A stretch of DNA of 64,000 bases, taken from positions 3,965,177 to 4,029,176 of the forward strand of contig CM059559.1 of the NCBI GenBank assembly GCA_030386875.1, given 5' to 3'. Both the position numbers and the translations under genes were made by a program. A model generated the notes under the pieces. It ran no database searches, was not told where the DNA came from, and saw only the letters and a program-made list of their open reading frames with translations. This DNA is from Morinoia aosen (lineage: Eukaryota > Arthropoda > Malacostraca > Amphipoda > Talitridae). This document shows, piece after piece, positions 20,201 through 31,400 of this stretch (positions are counted from its first letter, which is position 1; each line of letters begins with the position of its first letter).

Positions 20201-23200
20201 TTAGATTACATAGAATAAGTCAGCTTCTTGGAGAAACCTATAGAGGCCTCCCCTCAATTCAACCGGGCCCGAGTCTCCCAGCAACTCGCTCATCACCACC
20301 TCGCTCTGACCGAAGTAACGGCGTCTTAGTGCAGCATATCGTTGGCACTCGGTGAGAATGTGTTTTACACTCACAGTAACTTGACACTGGAGACATTGCG
20401 TCGGCGCAGTCCCGTTCATCAAATACTCATGCGTTAGAAGTGTATGTCCAATACGGAGGCGACACAGCTTTATCTCCCACTCCCGGTTGGTCCAGCAGCT
20501 TGTTCGGAGGGGTTGCGTCGTGTCCTTAATTTCTCGGAGTTTGTTCTCAGTCACTTCACGCCAGTCATGATTCCAATTTTGATGGACGAGTCTTTTAAAG
20601 GCACATGCGAAGTCTCCGCGAGGCATTCCTTTGCGTATCTGGCGCTCTCGTTGGGTGGCAGACTGTGCAGCCTCGTCAGCTCTCTCGTTTCCCGCCACAC
20701 CCACATGGCTAGGCACCCAGCACAATGTATACTGTTTTCCGATCTCAGTCATCAGCGTTAGGATCTGCGTTATTATAGGATGGGTGTTGCAGGGTTTTAT
20801 CATACTTTGTAGGGCGCTACGACAGTCTGAGACGATTGTGATCATACTCGTATCCACCGCTCGAGATGCGCGCACCGCGGACAGTATTGCACACAACTCA
20901 GCTGTGAACACCGAAGCCACTGAAGGGGGTTTGACCGCTAGTATGTTTAACCCATGGACGGCTGCATATGCCGTGCCATGTTCAGTTCTAGATCCATCGG
21001 TAAAGAAGACAGCTGTTTCAGAGTGACGTACGAAGTGATCGAGGAATAGGGCTCTGGATGGGGCTGCACCAAGCAGTCGTTTATGCAGGTCAGCCAGTTC
21101 ACTGCACACAGCTATCGGGGGAGAGACCCACGGCGCAATCGGGGAGACGCTTTCCGGAGCCACGCACTCCAGTGAGATGTCATAGTTTCTTAGTATCGTT
21201 TGCAGGCGAAGATAAAATGGTTTGGGGCTTCTTTCGTTTGCATGCAGGCGTCCCGAAGCACAGCGAATTTTTGAGAGAATTTGTTGAGCAGGATCAGAGA
21301 GCAGTCTAAGGTAATAGTTTACGATCTTTATTTCCAGGTAATACGCTAAAGGTTTTATTCCGGTTTCTGCATGGAGAGATAAGATAGGTGAACTTTTGAA
21401 CGCACCAGTAGCTACCCGAAGGGCAGAATTCTGCACAGTGTGCAATGATTTCATTAGGGTAGCACATGCAGAGCTATAAGCTTCTGAGCCATAGTCCAAT
21501 TTTGGCTTTAGTAGACCCATATAAAGACGGAGCAAGGTTTGCCGATCTGCTCCATACTGGGTATGGGATATGACTTTCATTAAGTTTATGTGTTGTGAAC
21601 ATGATCGTTTGAGGGATTGGATGTGAGGCCGCCAGGTAAGGCTCGAGTCGAAGATTAATCCCAGATACTTGAATTGTTCAACATGTGGTAGCACTGCATT
21701 GTTTAGATGAAGTTCGGGGGAGGCTTTCAGACAACCACGAGTACGGCAGAAATGCATAGTCACTGTTTTGGATGGGGAGAATTGAAATCCAGTGGTTGCT
21801 GTCCATTGCGTGAGGTGGTTAATAGCGATCTGCAATTGTCGTTTTAGGAACTCCGGTTTTTTGCCCGACACATAGATGACGAAGTCATCTACGTATAGAA
21901 GCCGATGGACACTCTGCGGAATTTCATCAGCGATATCATTTATGGCAACAAGGAAACACACGCAGCTGAGGATACTTCCCTGAGGGACTCCTCCTCGGAG
22001 GCTCTTGGTTGACGAGTGGACATTCTGGAGACGGACTCTAATTTTTCTATTATTCATGAAATTGTGTAGGAAAGCAAGAAGGTGCCCATGTATACCATAT
22101 TTCTGAAGTTTCAGTAGGATTCCGTATGTCCATGCGGTGTCATATGCTTTCTGTAGGTCAAAGAAGACGGCAACAAGGTGATTCTTTGAAGTAATACTCG
22201 AAGCGATGTGTGATGACAGCGTCACCAAATGGTCGGTGGTACTTCGGTTCTTCCGGAAGCCAGATTGGATATTTACTATTTTCCTAGTCGATTCCAAAAA
22301 CCAGACTAGTCTCCTGTTAACAATTTTTTCAAGCAGTTTGCTTAAGCATGAGGTGAGAGCAATTGGACGGTAACTATTTGGAGATGTCGGATCTTTACCA
22401 GCTTTTAAAATTGCTATTATTATTGTTAGTGACCAAGTTGCTGGGAATTCCTGCTGGGACCATATTTTGTTGAAGAGAGAGAGTACTGCAGGGAGGAAGG
22501 TTTCGTGGGCTTTTTTAATCATGCTGTACGAGATGTCATCATGGCCGGGAGCGCTATCGCTGGCTGTGCGTAAGGCAGTTTTAAGTTCTGACATGGTTAA
22601 GGGGCTATTGTATGCTTCATTGTCTCCCCCCAACCGCAGAGGTCTTCCTTCCCACCTTTCCTTATATCGCGTGAAGGATGCGTCGACGGTTGCGTTATCA
22701 CTCACTGATGAGAAGTGTTCCGCCAGCATCTCCGCAGCTTCCAGCAATGTTTCAGTCAGGTTGTTCGTACGGGGATCTCTCAACTTTGGGGTAGGAGTCA
22801 ATTTAAATTTTCCGGACAGCTTTTGGACTTTTTTCCATACTAAGTTTAAGCTGGTTTTGATATTTATACTACTGATGAAAGCTTTCCAGGATGATTGTTT
22901 ACTTGTCAGGAAGGTCTTCCGGCAGATTGCCTTTGCTCTATTGTATCGGATCCTGTTATACGCATTGTTACATCTTTCCAAGGCTCTTTCAGCTCGCGTA
23001 CGCTCGCGCTTTGCCATTTCGCACTCAGAGTTCCACCACGGTACCGGAGGTCGCGGTAGAGAGCCGCTCTTGCGAGGTATGGATGTATCAGCAGCTTGCT
23101 GTAAGATGTTGGTCAAAGTAGCTGTGTGATCCTCAACATTCTTTCCATTCAGCTGGTCGATATCCTCACTTGACAACTGGGTCAGTCTGCTAAACAGAGT

Positions 23201-23908
23201 CCAATTTCCTTTGTTTAGGTCATACCGTTCATATCTGGCTTGCATATTTTGAGGATGGACAGGATCGAGATGGATAGGGTAGTGATCGCTGTCATAAAGG
23301 TTTGCATTAACATGGTATTTAAAATCCAGATAGCAGTCAGGAGAGCATAGTGTTAAATCGATGACAGAGAGGGATCCCGTCTGCCTGTGAAAATGTGTAG
23401 GTTGTCCGTCGTTCATGATACAGATGTTATTTTCTCTTACTATTCTTTCCATGAGTTGTCCTTTATCATTTACCACGTTGTCATTCCATAGTTGGTTTCG
23501 AGCATTGAAGTCCCCCATTATAATATACGGGGTAGGCAGCTGGGAAATCAAATTTTCAACTTCTTGGTGTTGTATATTGATGTGCGGCAAGTAGACCGAG
23601 CATATGGTGTATGTCCGGTGCAGATTAATACGTAGTGCTACTGCTTGCAACGTGGTACGCAAGTCAATCCGGTGATGCGGTATTGTCCTGTGGATCAATA
23701 TTGCAGCGCCCCGCTCGTGATCATCAGCGCGGGTCACACCAGAGGTATAGAGAGAGTACTGAGTGGGTGGTGTCACCGTTCTGTCCCGGAGCATGGTCTC
23801 TTGAAGGCAGACACATGCAGGGTGGTATAGATTGAGGAGTTGTTTAAGTTCACAGAATTTGGTTCGGTACGATTCTAAATTCCATTGAATAAATGAATCA
23901 AAATTCAT
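20201..23908 (-). CDS. Element A ORF2: endonuclease, reverse transcriptase, RNase H
   Basis: A 1235-residue protein. The N-terminal APE-type endonuclease covers about residues 5-225 (FIQWNLESYR, QETMLRD, MGDFNARN near 130, SDHYPI). The RT covers about 440-760 (YRPIALTSCLSKLLE, FFDLQKAYDTAW, PQGSILS, and the YVDD catalytic box near 671). RNase H covers about 965-1100, with TDGS near 971, TAELCAI, SDCRSA and GNERADEAA, so all acidic positions are present. A C-terminal C-x2-C...H-x4-C cluster begins near 1169. The ATG at 23908 follows a TAA directly and lies 30 bases beyond the ORF1 stop, in the same frame. No break is seen. Confidence 0.94.
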   Translation of the reverse strand: MNFDSFIQWNLESYRTKFCELKQLLNLYHPACVCLQETMLRDRTVTPPTQYSLYTSGVTRADDHERGAAILIHRTIPHHRIDLRTTLQAVALRINLHRTYTICSVYLPHINIQHQEVENLISQLPTPYIIMGDFNARNQLWNDNVVNDKGQLMERIVRENNICIMNDGQPTHFHRQTGSLSVIDLTLCSPDCYLDFKYHVNANLYDSDHYPIHLDPVHPQNMQARYERYDLNKGNWTLFSRLTQLSSEDIDQLNGKNVEDHTATLTNILQQAADTSIPRKSGSLPRPPVPWWNSECEMAKRERTRAERALERCNNAYNRIRYNRAKAICRKTFLTSKQSSWKAFISSINIKTSLNLVWKKVQKLSGKFKLTPTPKLRDPRTNNLTETLLEAAEMLAEHFSSVSDNATVDASFTRYKERWEGRPLRLGGDNEAYNSPLTMSELKTALRTASDSAPGHDDISYSMIKKAHETFLPAVLSLFNKIWSQQEFPATWSLTIIIAILKAGKDPTSPNSYRPIALTSCLSKLLEKIVNRRLVWFLESTRKIVNIQSGFRKNRSTTDHLVTLSSHIASSITSKNHLVAVFFDLQKAYDTAWTYGILLKLQKYGIHGHLLAFLHNFMNNRKIRVRLQNVHSSTKSLRGGVPQGSILSCVCFLVAINDIADEIPQSVHRLLYVDDFVIYVSGKKPEFLKRQLQIAINHLTQWTATTGFQFSPSKTVTMHFCRTRGCLKASPELHLNNAVLPHVEQFKYLGLIFDSSLTWRPHIQSLKRSCSQHINLMKVISHTQYGADRQTLLRLYMGLLKPKLDYGSEAYSSACATLMKSLHTVQNSALRVATGAFKSSPILSLHAETGIKPLAYYLEIKIVNYYLRLLSDPAQQILSKIRCASGRLHANERSPKPFYLRLQTILRNYDISLECVAPESVSPIAPWVSPPIAVCSELADLHKRLLGAAPSRALFLDHFVRHSETAVFFTDGSRTEHGTAYAAVHGLNILAVKPPSVASVFTAELCAILSAVRASRAVDTSMITIVSDCRSALQSMIKPCNTHPIITQILTLMTEIGKQYTLCWVPSHVGVAGNERADEAAQSATQRERQIRKGMPRGDFACAFKRLVHQNWNHDWREVTENKLREIKDTTQPLRTSCWTNREWEIKLCRLRIGHTLLTHEYLMNGTAPTQCLQCQVTVSVKHILTECQRYAALRRRYFGQSEVVMSELLGDSGPVELRGGLYRFLQEADLFYVI

Positions 23909-23938
23909 TTACAAATAGAGGTACTGGTTTGTTTTCCT

Positions 23939-25747
23939 TCAGGTTCCGATCACTTGAATTTTTTGGCTTTCTGCTGATCTCGATGCTCGGTCTCGGCTTC
24001 TTGATGGTGGCGATGTCGTCCGCTGTTTCTTGGTTGGTGCAGTAGGCTTCGGTTTGTAGGTCATTGAGTTTCTACTGGAGTTGCCATCGTCATCGTCGCT
24101 TCCATAGCCTTGGAGGTTTGTAAGGCTGGAAGTTGCCTCCCTCCGCTTGAAAGAGTATTTGGTGAGAGAAGCCGGCGTAGGTTTTTGGCCTTTCACTGTT
24201 TTAGGGGGTTCTCCGTTTGGCTCCAGTTGTTTTCGTTGTCGGTTGTAGACTGTAGGCACCTTGGGCTTAGAGAGTGTGGCGTTATTTATTTCTTTTTGCG
24301 TCGTCCTTTTCGGTGAAATGATGGGTTGGGAGACGGCAACTGTTGGAGTTCCTGAGCTTGTACTAATTGAATCGGTGGCCTTCGATTTTACATCAGCTGT
24401 AGCTGGAGCGGATTTAGCGTTGCGAGGAGTAGAATCAGTGCACGCAGTGATTTGGTTAGGAGGTTGTTCATTGTTGTTTTTTGCCTGAACTGGCCTTATT
24501 TCTGGTTTTGCAGGTTCTTGTTCAGTGTGAGTCTGCTGTTGTGGCATATATTCCTGAGGAGCAGCAGAGTTGGGTTCTTCCGCAGGGGTACTTGTATCTC
24601 CCCTAACTACCGCGCTATACATCCGCTCATGCTCCGGATGTTTCTCCAAAACGAGGTCCATGGCTTCTGAGCGCGAGGTCTTCAATCTCTGTTGAGTGGC
24701 TAAAATTTCACTTTCAATTTGATATTTTGGGCATTGTTTATCATTTGAGTAATGAGGCTGCCCGCAATGGTAGCATCGGACGGCATTAGGACAGGAGCTT
24801 TTTTGGTGCCCTTCCTGCCCACATCGGGAGCACGTGTCTGCTTCTCTGCGGCAGTATTTTGCAACGTGGCTATAGCGTTGGCATTTAAAGCATTGTTGCG
24901 GTCTTTCTTTATATTCTTCTACAAGCTCACTGTGCCAAGATGACAATTTCACAGCTCTTGGCACCGTGTGCTTTTGGAATGTCAGGATGTATGTGTCGGT
25001 AACAACTTTCTCGCCATCTCTCCTCAGCTCTATTCGCCGCAGGTCAATCACTCCCTGGTCAGCTAGGTGGTCCTTCAGTTCTTCCATAGAACACTGTCCG
25101 AAAGTCTTGCTTCGGACTACACCACGAACAGTGTTGAGTGATCGGTGGGGCTCTATTACTACTCCCTTTCCGCCAATGCGGTCCAGTTTCATCAGCTTAT
25201 CTGATTGGGTTGTACTATTTGTCTCAATGAGGAGACTGTTATACCCAGATTTTACGATTTTCTTTGGAGTACCAATTGTCTTAGTAATGTCGCGTTCTGC
25301 CAGCAACACGTTCAAATCTCTGGAGATATTGACCCCAGGGAATCGTACAGTATAATATTTGATATAGTATGGTATGGAGTTCTCGAACATTCCTTCCAGT
25401 CTCAGCATCTGACGCGCTCGCCGGTCATCTCGTCGTCTCCTCTTCACCTGTCGTCGGTTCATTGTTTTCCAGATGCTCTGTTCATCTCCGGTCGCAGCTT
25501 CCTCATCATTGTTAGGCTCTCGGGTTGTCTCAGCTTCCACTGTTTTGGCCCTCGAAGCGTCTTCGCTACATAAGTTTCTCTCATTCGTCTGATCTTTTCC
25601 ATTATTTAATTCAGTCTCGGCACTCGCTCCTTGTGTGGGGTCCACACTTAGAGGAGGCAAATCGTTAGTCTGCATTAGAGCAGAACTAGCAGTATCCATT
25701 TGAGTGTCCAGGTCGTCAGCGGCAGGTAGGGATTGATGGGTTTCCAT
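23939..25747 (-). CDS. Element A ORF1: Gag-like nucleic-acid binding protein
   Basis: The first ATG in the open frame is at 25747, giving 602 residues; the frame is open somewhat further upstream but only with non-ATG codons. An N-terminal acidic, Thr/Asn-rich region is followed by a predicted RRM-like domain (about 110-270). Three zinc knuckles follow: CFKCQRYSHVAKYC near 284, CSRCGQEGHQKSSC near 303 and CYHCGQPH...C near 322. The C-terminal third is low-complexity and basic (KPKPTAPTKKQR and RSRDR near the end). This is the usual layout of I/jockey-type ORF1 proteins that coat the element RNA. Confidence 0.9.
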   Translation of the reverse strand: METHQSLPAADDLDTQMDTASSALMQTNDLPPLSVDPTQGASAETELNNGKDQTNERNLCSEDASRAKTVEAETTREPNNDEEAATGDEQSIWKTMNRRQVKRRRRDDRRARQMLRLEGMFENSIPYYIKYYTVRFPGVNISRDLNVLLAERDITKTIGTPKKIVKSGYNSLLIETNSTTQSDKLMKLDRIGGKGVVIEPHRSLNTVRGVVRSKTFGQCSMEELKDHLADQGVIDLRRIELRRDGEKVVTDTYILTFQKHTVPRAVKLSSWHSELVEEYKERPQQCFKCQRYSHVAKYCRREADTCSRCGQEGHQKSSCPNAVRCYHCGQPHYSNDKQCPKYQIESEILATQQRLKTSRSEAMDLVLEKHPEHERMYSAVVRGDTSTPAEEPNSAAPQEYMPQQQTHTEQEPAKPEIRPVQAKNNNEQPPNQITACTDSTPRNAKSAPATADVKSKATDSISTSSGTPTVAVSQPIISPKRTTQKEINNATLSKPKVPTVYNRQRKQLEPNGEPPKTVKGQKPTPASLTKYSFKRREATSSLTNLQGYGSDDDDGNSSRNSMTYKPKPTAPTKKQRTTSPPSRSRDRASRSAESQKIQVIGT

Positions 25748-25774
25748 CGCGTACTGGGGAGACCCCGGTTGGCT

Positions 25775-25798
25775 CCCCCTAGCACAATCGCTAGGGGG
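25775..25798 (-). promoter_or_regulatory. Hairpin just upstream of element A ORF1
   Basis: CCCCCTAGC pairs perfectly with GCTAGGGGG around a 6-base loop. In the transcript it lies 27 bases before the ORF1 ATG at 25747. Element B has a different-sequence hairpin at the equivalent place. A role in translation start or RNA recognition is inferred only. Confidence 0.7.
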
Positions 25799-25849
25799 CA
25801 CCTTGTAACTGCTTACAAGCTCCTCAGATGATATTGGTTTAATAATCTA

Positions 25850-26161
25850 CATAAAAGAACAAAATAATACAAAACCCCGATGTAGGGGGGGCCGCCTGCG
25901 TTGGTTCTACCTACAACAAGCTATCAAGAATAATTAAATGAGGTCAGCCTGTTATTTTACATTAATTATCTAATGTATATCAAAGACAAGTAGGTATACT
26001 AATAGTACCACCACGTAAAGGTGCAGGTCGACTAGATACACTCTAGTAAGAATGTACCTTCTATCAAATCCTTGTCAATATTCAGCAATGTTCCCTTCAC
26101 ACATATAAACAAATACACTTGGTACCAGTAAACGTGGTAAAGGGAACACGTAAAATTTTCC
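25850..26161 (-). promoter_or_regulatory. Element A 5' UTR with blocks shared by three LINEs
   Basis: Shared in order with 43840-44118 and 19380-19650 (plus-strand reading): GCGTTGGTTCTACC, GTACCACCACG, TATCAAATCCTTGTC, TGTTCCCTTCAC and GTGGTAAAGGGAACA. The last two can pair (GTTCCCTT with AAGGGAAC) across about 40 bases in A and B. I-clade LINEs carry internal promoters in this region, so conservation here may reflect promoter and RNA structure. Confidence 0.65.
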
Positions 26162-26318
26162 TCATGAAACAAGAGGAAAGTTGAAGAAAAGTAGTAGGTG
26201 TTGAAAAACAGGACAGCAGTAAGCCGGAAAACATGGTCCTTAATATAGCAGAAAACGTTTTATTTCAACAAAAAGAAGGCCTACGTAACTCTAAGCTCGG
26301 GACGTCAGCGAACACAAA
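26162..26318. repeat. SINE-like repeat copy 1, right half
   Basis: It continues the copy begun at 19883, starting with the 13-bp duplicate TCATGAAACAAGA. It matches 27075-27215 through AGTAGTAGGTG, AAAAACAGGACAGCAGT, GTCCTTAA and TTTCAACAAAAAGAAGGCC. Confidence 0.75.
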
Positions 26319-26912
26319 CAAGAAGCATCAGCGCAACATCACTATCCTCTCCACCGAAGATGTCGGCTGAAAAACCAGTGCCAGAAGAACCAATGAAGAA
26401 CCGGTTGGGGCCAGAAGAACCAGTGTAGGCACCCATTACGGAAGATTAAAAAATTTGAACTTTAAGAACAACCATATAGCTCATACAACCAAATTTGTAT
26501 AGTAAGAGACATTAGCACTGTTAACCGGCTTTATAACAAAGTTGGCATGTTAAAAGATGTCGCGAATAAATTTAAAGGAGCAATGTAAATGACAACCTCT
26601 GACAAACATCACCAGCCTCTGTGCCACAAACTACCAACGATCAAGGATAAGAATACTAACTAGTAGCATTAAAATTTATTAGGGTTTGTTAAATATCTCA
26701 TTCTATAGCTTAGAGCTTCATAGTTAGCATAACCCGTAGAAGTAACCCCGGTTTGAGCCGCACCCGTCAAGCTGCGACCCGAGGGATCCTTATCAATAGG
26801 CTAAGAACCACTACGCACACAACACCCACCGACACACACAGCAAAGGAGCGTCGCGCCCAGGTCACCGCTTCGTCTCAGTGCCATCTGCAATGTGGACAT
26901 TCTCCCACATTT
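26319..26912. other. No recognisable gene
   Basis: Contains small internal echoes such as CCAGAAGAACCA repeated at 26385-26427, but no coding or mobile-element signature I can name. Confidence 0.45.
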
Positions 26913-26926
26913 TTCTTAAGGGAGTT

Positions 26927-27234
26927 AGATTAGTCGTTAGTTTTAGCCTCCCTACCCAGCAACAATTGCGATCCAAAGAGAGGAAGGAGGAAGGCACCAT
27001 TTAGTATGGAGTTAAGGAAACGCGGAATCTACGCAGAAAGGCATAGAAACAGTTAGTTGTGAAAGAAGATTATGAAACAAGACCAAAGTTGAAGAAGACA
27101 GTAGTAGGTGCTGAAAAACAGGACAGCAGTGAACCGAAAAAAGGTGGTCCTTAACATAACAAAAACATTATATTTCAACAAAAAGAAGGCCTACCTAACT
27201 CTCAGCTCAGGCCATCACATTGTCCCCCTGGGAG
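26927..27234. repeat. SINE-like repeat copy 2, complete with target duplication
   Basis: A 308-bp unit flanked by a perfect 14-bp direct repeat TTCTTAAGGGAGTT (26913-26926 and 27235-27248). Similar sequence occurs at 19883-20036 plus 26162-26318 and, more diverged, at 55738-55985. Length and duplication fit a retroposed SINE. No clear poly(A) tail is visible, and Pol III A/B boxes are only loosely matched, so the class is uncertain and the strand is not assigned. Confidence 0.7.
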
Positions 27235-27592
27235 TTCTTAAGGGAGTTTTCATACAAATCTTTCGCTTGTGAATTCATTGATTTGAAGTTGAAAGCTCAA
27301 TATACGATCGTTTTGTGAAAACGCAGATCGTATTCCCAATATAGCTTTCAAGAAAGCGTGCTGAAAAATTATACGATACGTCATGCTACCAAAGAGCGTC
27401 CCTAACTGTGTCCGCATAACATAACATTAGCGTTACGTAATGTACATACATTAGCGTTACGCCGTAAGTTTACTATGAAGAAAATATACAGTTGTAAACA
27501 TAAGTCAGCAATTTTCGATGCTCATCCAGAGCCTCACGAACGACGCAAAATGGAAATTAAGCCTTCCAGCACGCAAGAGAATAGAGAACAGG

Positions 27593-27650
27593 TATAAAAG
27601 GAGGGTAGGTTTGAGCATAGCCACACAGCAGACAGTTTGAGACGTTCGGG
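27593..27650 (+). promoter_or_regulatory. Possible TATA promoter
   Basis: TATAAAAG at 27593-27600 is followed about 30-40 bp on by GCAGACAGTTTGAGACG, which could hold an initiator and a downstream element. No downstream coding exon was recognised, so this may be an LTR remnant or chance. Confidence 0.3.
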
Positions 27651-28377
27651 CACCCGGGCGCTTCAGCATCCTTCTTCGCTCCCAGACTCAGTTTCTCCAA
27701 GTTATATGAATAGATATTCACTTTGAGGTAGACCTTCGTACAAGCAAGGAGCTCATACTTCGTTATTTTTCAGTGAAAGTTTCTGGACAAAAAATGAGAA
27801 TATGAATTAGAAAACCTACGCACGTAAGATCACTTTTAGTACGAACTCTAACCAGTAATGAGCGAGGCATGAGTTATAGCTATCGTTAGAAGAGCTTTGC
27901 ACACTATCCATTTATATGGCTGAGACCGGAATGCAGATGGCGTACTAAAAAGAAATCTTGGAACTTAACGTGTTTATATCCCTGAATAGTTGCAAGAAAA
28001 CATAACTGTTTTCTAAATGTTCGCACATAATCGTAATCATATAATAGTAATACCTGGAATATAACAGAAAATACTGACGATCCAGCAATAGAGTAACGAT
28101 GGAAATAACCTAAGAAAAGTTCAGCCACTGCTATGAGACAAGCTATATGGAGTGCCGGAAGAGCATCGTAGTTCACTACAGTTGGATAAGTGGTGGCTGC
28201 AGTTGCAATACTGCAGAGTTCAGTAATAATATACCCGCTTCGAAGCAAGAGCATCATCGCTTACGCTAAAAAGACCAAAGGAACATGATCATGAGAATGC
28301 ATTAAATTATGAGCACAAAGTGTGGAATAGTTGCGCAGCGAGGAAGACGCCAGAGAGCGACCACCCACCACCCACAC

Positions 28378-28380
<3 letters not shown>
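27651..28380. other. No supported gene
   Basis: A hydrophobic 117-codon minus-strand frame at 27904-28257 matches nothing I recognise and is within the length expected by chance. Confidence 0.4.

Positions 28381-28454
<74 letters not shown>
28381..28454. repeat. (AC)37 microsatellite
   Basis: An uninterrupted run of 37 AC dinucleotides. Confidence 0.98.
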
Positions 28455-28455
<1 letters not shown>

Positions 28456-31400
28456 GACGGTGACAGCTGCAGTTGCTGAGCAGGCGGGAGCCGGGACTGC
28501 TACGCCGCGCTTCGACGTAAGTCAAGAAAGTGCCATTCATACATTAAAAAAAGAACTTCTTCAAACAGGATTGAGGGTTCCATAGTGATTGATCAGCCAA
28601 CTCACCTAGTTCTACACAAAGCGAGGATTCTCCGCTCAACATTTGATTTTAAGATGTACAAAGTAAGGACATAAGCAATATGATTTATAGAAACAGGTAT
28701 CTTTGACTCGAATCTTGCTAGTGCACGTTAAAATTCTTTAAAGGTGACTTATAAAAATTTTTGAAGTAATATTTCACGAACCACTGTATTTAAAAAGATA
28801 TCAGAACCGAAGTTTATTTGGTCACAATTTCAGTAGAAGAGTTTTGCGAAAAATTTGCAATCATGAATATAATTCAAAAATAATTACAACTCATAACGCT
28901 ATGGTACACGATAACACAAAAAGTAATCACCTTGATCTTTTGTTACATTTGAGACACTCGAAAGCTTTACAGGATCACTAATGCAACCTTTGTAGGGAAT
29001 TAACACGGCACCATTTATAATTGGCTCACAATCTGACTTATCGATCCACTCTGTTTCTTAAGTAGAACACCTGAGTTGTCCACCTGAATGTGTCTAGCAG
29101 ACATATAGTGAAAATTAGTTGGAAGAAAATAGTTCATCCCAAACGAGCACAACAAAATATGAGGTAGTTGAAAGATTTTCATACCCATGTAGCGAGTTTC
29201 AAACAATAAACCATTCGAGTTTCCGAGATTTGCATTTGTTCATCGATGTTGCCGCTTAGGTCTTGATATTAATTGGTTTTCTCTTTATGGATTTTTCATC
29301 TCAACACCGACATTCAGAACCAAGAACTGATGCCTGCAGATCTTCGTTTTCTATACGGTGAACATTGAGCTCGATCATCAATGCATGCATCAACTCCTTG
29401 CGAGACCTAAAACGACAAGGAGCACGAACACAGACCCACACACAGGAAGGTTCCTAGACAACGGTTGCTTTGAGGGCGAGCAGGATATCTACTGGTCGCA
29501 TCAGGCAACTGGTCTGATTTCAAGATCGTTCAGTGCTTGACCCTTTCTCTCACGGGCGGCCGACTCTAAAAAACACCAGCGATTTAGATAGCAAACAAAA
29601 TTTTAATCATGTTTTGACACAAACCACCATGTACTCGTCATTAACAGGTACAAAATCTAAATGCTTGAGAATCTAAAGAGCGTTTTTAACATTAATGCAG
29701 TGGAGCTCCTCCCCATTCAATAAGACGAGATAATACGGATTAACTTCAAAATCAAACGCCAACATGCACCTTTAGTCGCCGGAAATACATGAATGCATTC
29801 AAAGTTGAATATTACGGAACCAGTATTAGGCGTGGCAAATTCGTTGTCGGTGCAGAGAATAACAGCAATTGTAATGGAAGCACTGAATTTCAAACGGCCC
29901 TTCGTGAGAACAGCACCTTCTTACAAAGTGGGGAGGTACTATGAAGAATTCACACATGAAAATAATGGGTAGCAGATTCTTGGGAGAGAAGTAGAGCAAG
30001 ATCAAAGGAGAAGCTCTTCGCGAAATTATTCAGTGGACAACAAATAACGAGAGTTGAGCACTGTGATTGATCATTTTCATTATGGCCCAACTTAATAAAC
30101 CTACGTACACGGCTGATTATCCTGTTGAAGGCGTCCAATAGAAAGTAGAATTAGAGCGTTGCTATAGGATGGAGAGATCTCCAGCATATCACCTCCTGCC
30201 TTTCCGCAGTTGGAATCGTTCTAAGGTCCGCAGCATGACATCGAAGTACGACCACCTCCACGTCAGCACAGAGACTTCCACCCAACAACAAAACAGAATA
30301 TGTCTGGCAACCGCCAAGCATCAGCGGCAGTCCGGGCTCCTCGTGAGAATCGACGGTCCTTGTTGAGGCCGTTTCAAAAATGCCCTAAAATATTAGAACT
30401 GCATCGGTGTATTAAAACATTTTTGGTTCACTAATGCTGGGAAGAAATCGAGGTGACGTAGTGTTTTCACTCCCGGTAAGATAATATCCCATGCGCTAAT
30501 GAATGAGGTCACGGTCACATACATGGTCAATCATTTGTTACATGGAGACACAATAATTGCGGATGAGTTTGATGAAGAAGTTCAACGCTGAGAAGGTGAA
30601 AGCACTGCGACAGCTCCAATTCTTCGATGAGCAAGCACTCGAAAAGTTTGTTAAGCACCTCTATAATAATTTGTACGTTGTCAAGGGCCTGACAAAAAGC
30701 TGAATGTCTGTCTCACCACACACGAACAGCCAGCCGCCAGAGCTCCTTGAGGGGAAGGGGAAGGCTCGTCGGCTACGGGAGCTATGAAGGGGCACTACGC
30801 CGGTTCACTACGCAGCTATTTGGCATTATTTAGAGGCAATCAAATCGGGCTGAGATACCCGACCCGATCAACTAAGAAGAGACCTACTACGACGGTAAAT
30901 GTTCAAAAAACATATGGTACAAAACTCGCTTGCTGCCTTAAATTCTACAACACCACCACGGAAACGTCGTAGGCGTCGCAGCCGAAACTATGCAGACGTT
31001 TCTGTTCGTTTAGAAAGGCAACATGTAAGGATTTTTTTTCAATCACTCAGTCCTAACAAATACATGAAGAAACAATTAGGCTCTATGCACACTTTTTCTA
31101 TAATGACAGCAACAAAATGGCGATGCACGAAGTCAGTTTGACGGTCACGCTCTCACTTCCGATAGAGGAACTTGTACCACACACAGGCATGGAGTCCGTC
31201 GACCAGACTGAGACTTGGACTACATGGTAAACATTTGGCGGAACCGCGTATGTAATCAGCAGCACTAACACACACGCGCGTCGCCAACAGCTTAACGAAT
31301 AAATTAGCAAGCATTTATTCACAGTTTGTGAGAGGAACATCGAAGAGCACAAAAGATTAACTGCATTTGTACTTGAATATCGACACACTGTGCATAATTC

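Larger units (their letters stand above)
20037..26161 (-). mobile_element. Element A: full-length I-clade LINE, both ORFs intact
   Basis: It is about 6.1 kb and flanked by a perfect 13-bp direct repeat TCATGAAACAAGA (20024-20036 and 26162-26174), which marks both ends. The order on the minus strand is 5' UTR (about 360 bp), ORF1 with three zinc knuckles, ORF2 with endonuclease, RT and RNase H, a 160-bp 3' UTR and an (AAT)n tail at 20037-20054. RNase H and a triplet-repeat tail fit the I clade. The intact frames and perfect duplication imply a recent insertion. It interrupts a SINE-like repeat. Confidence 0.92.

Noticed and set aside
27904..28257. 117-codon hydrophobic frame near the TATA-like site at 27593
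   Set aside because: Opposite strand to the TATA-like site and no recognisable domain.
28261..28585. Open frames across the AC run
   Set aside because: Cys-Val or His-Thr repeats from the microsatellite only.
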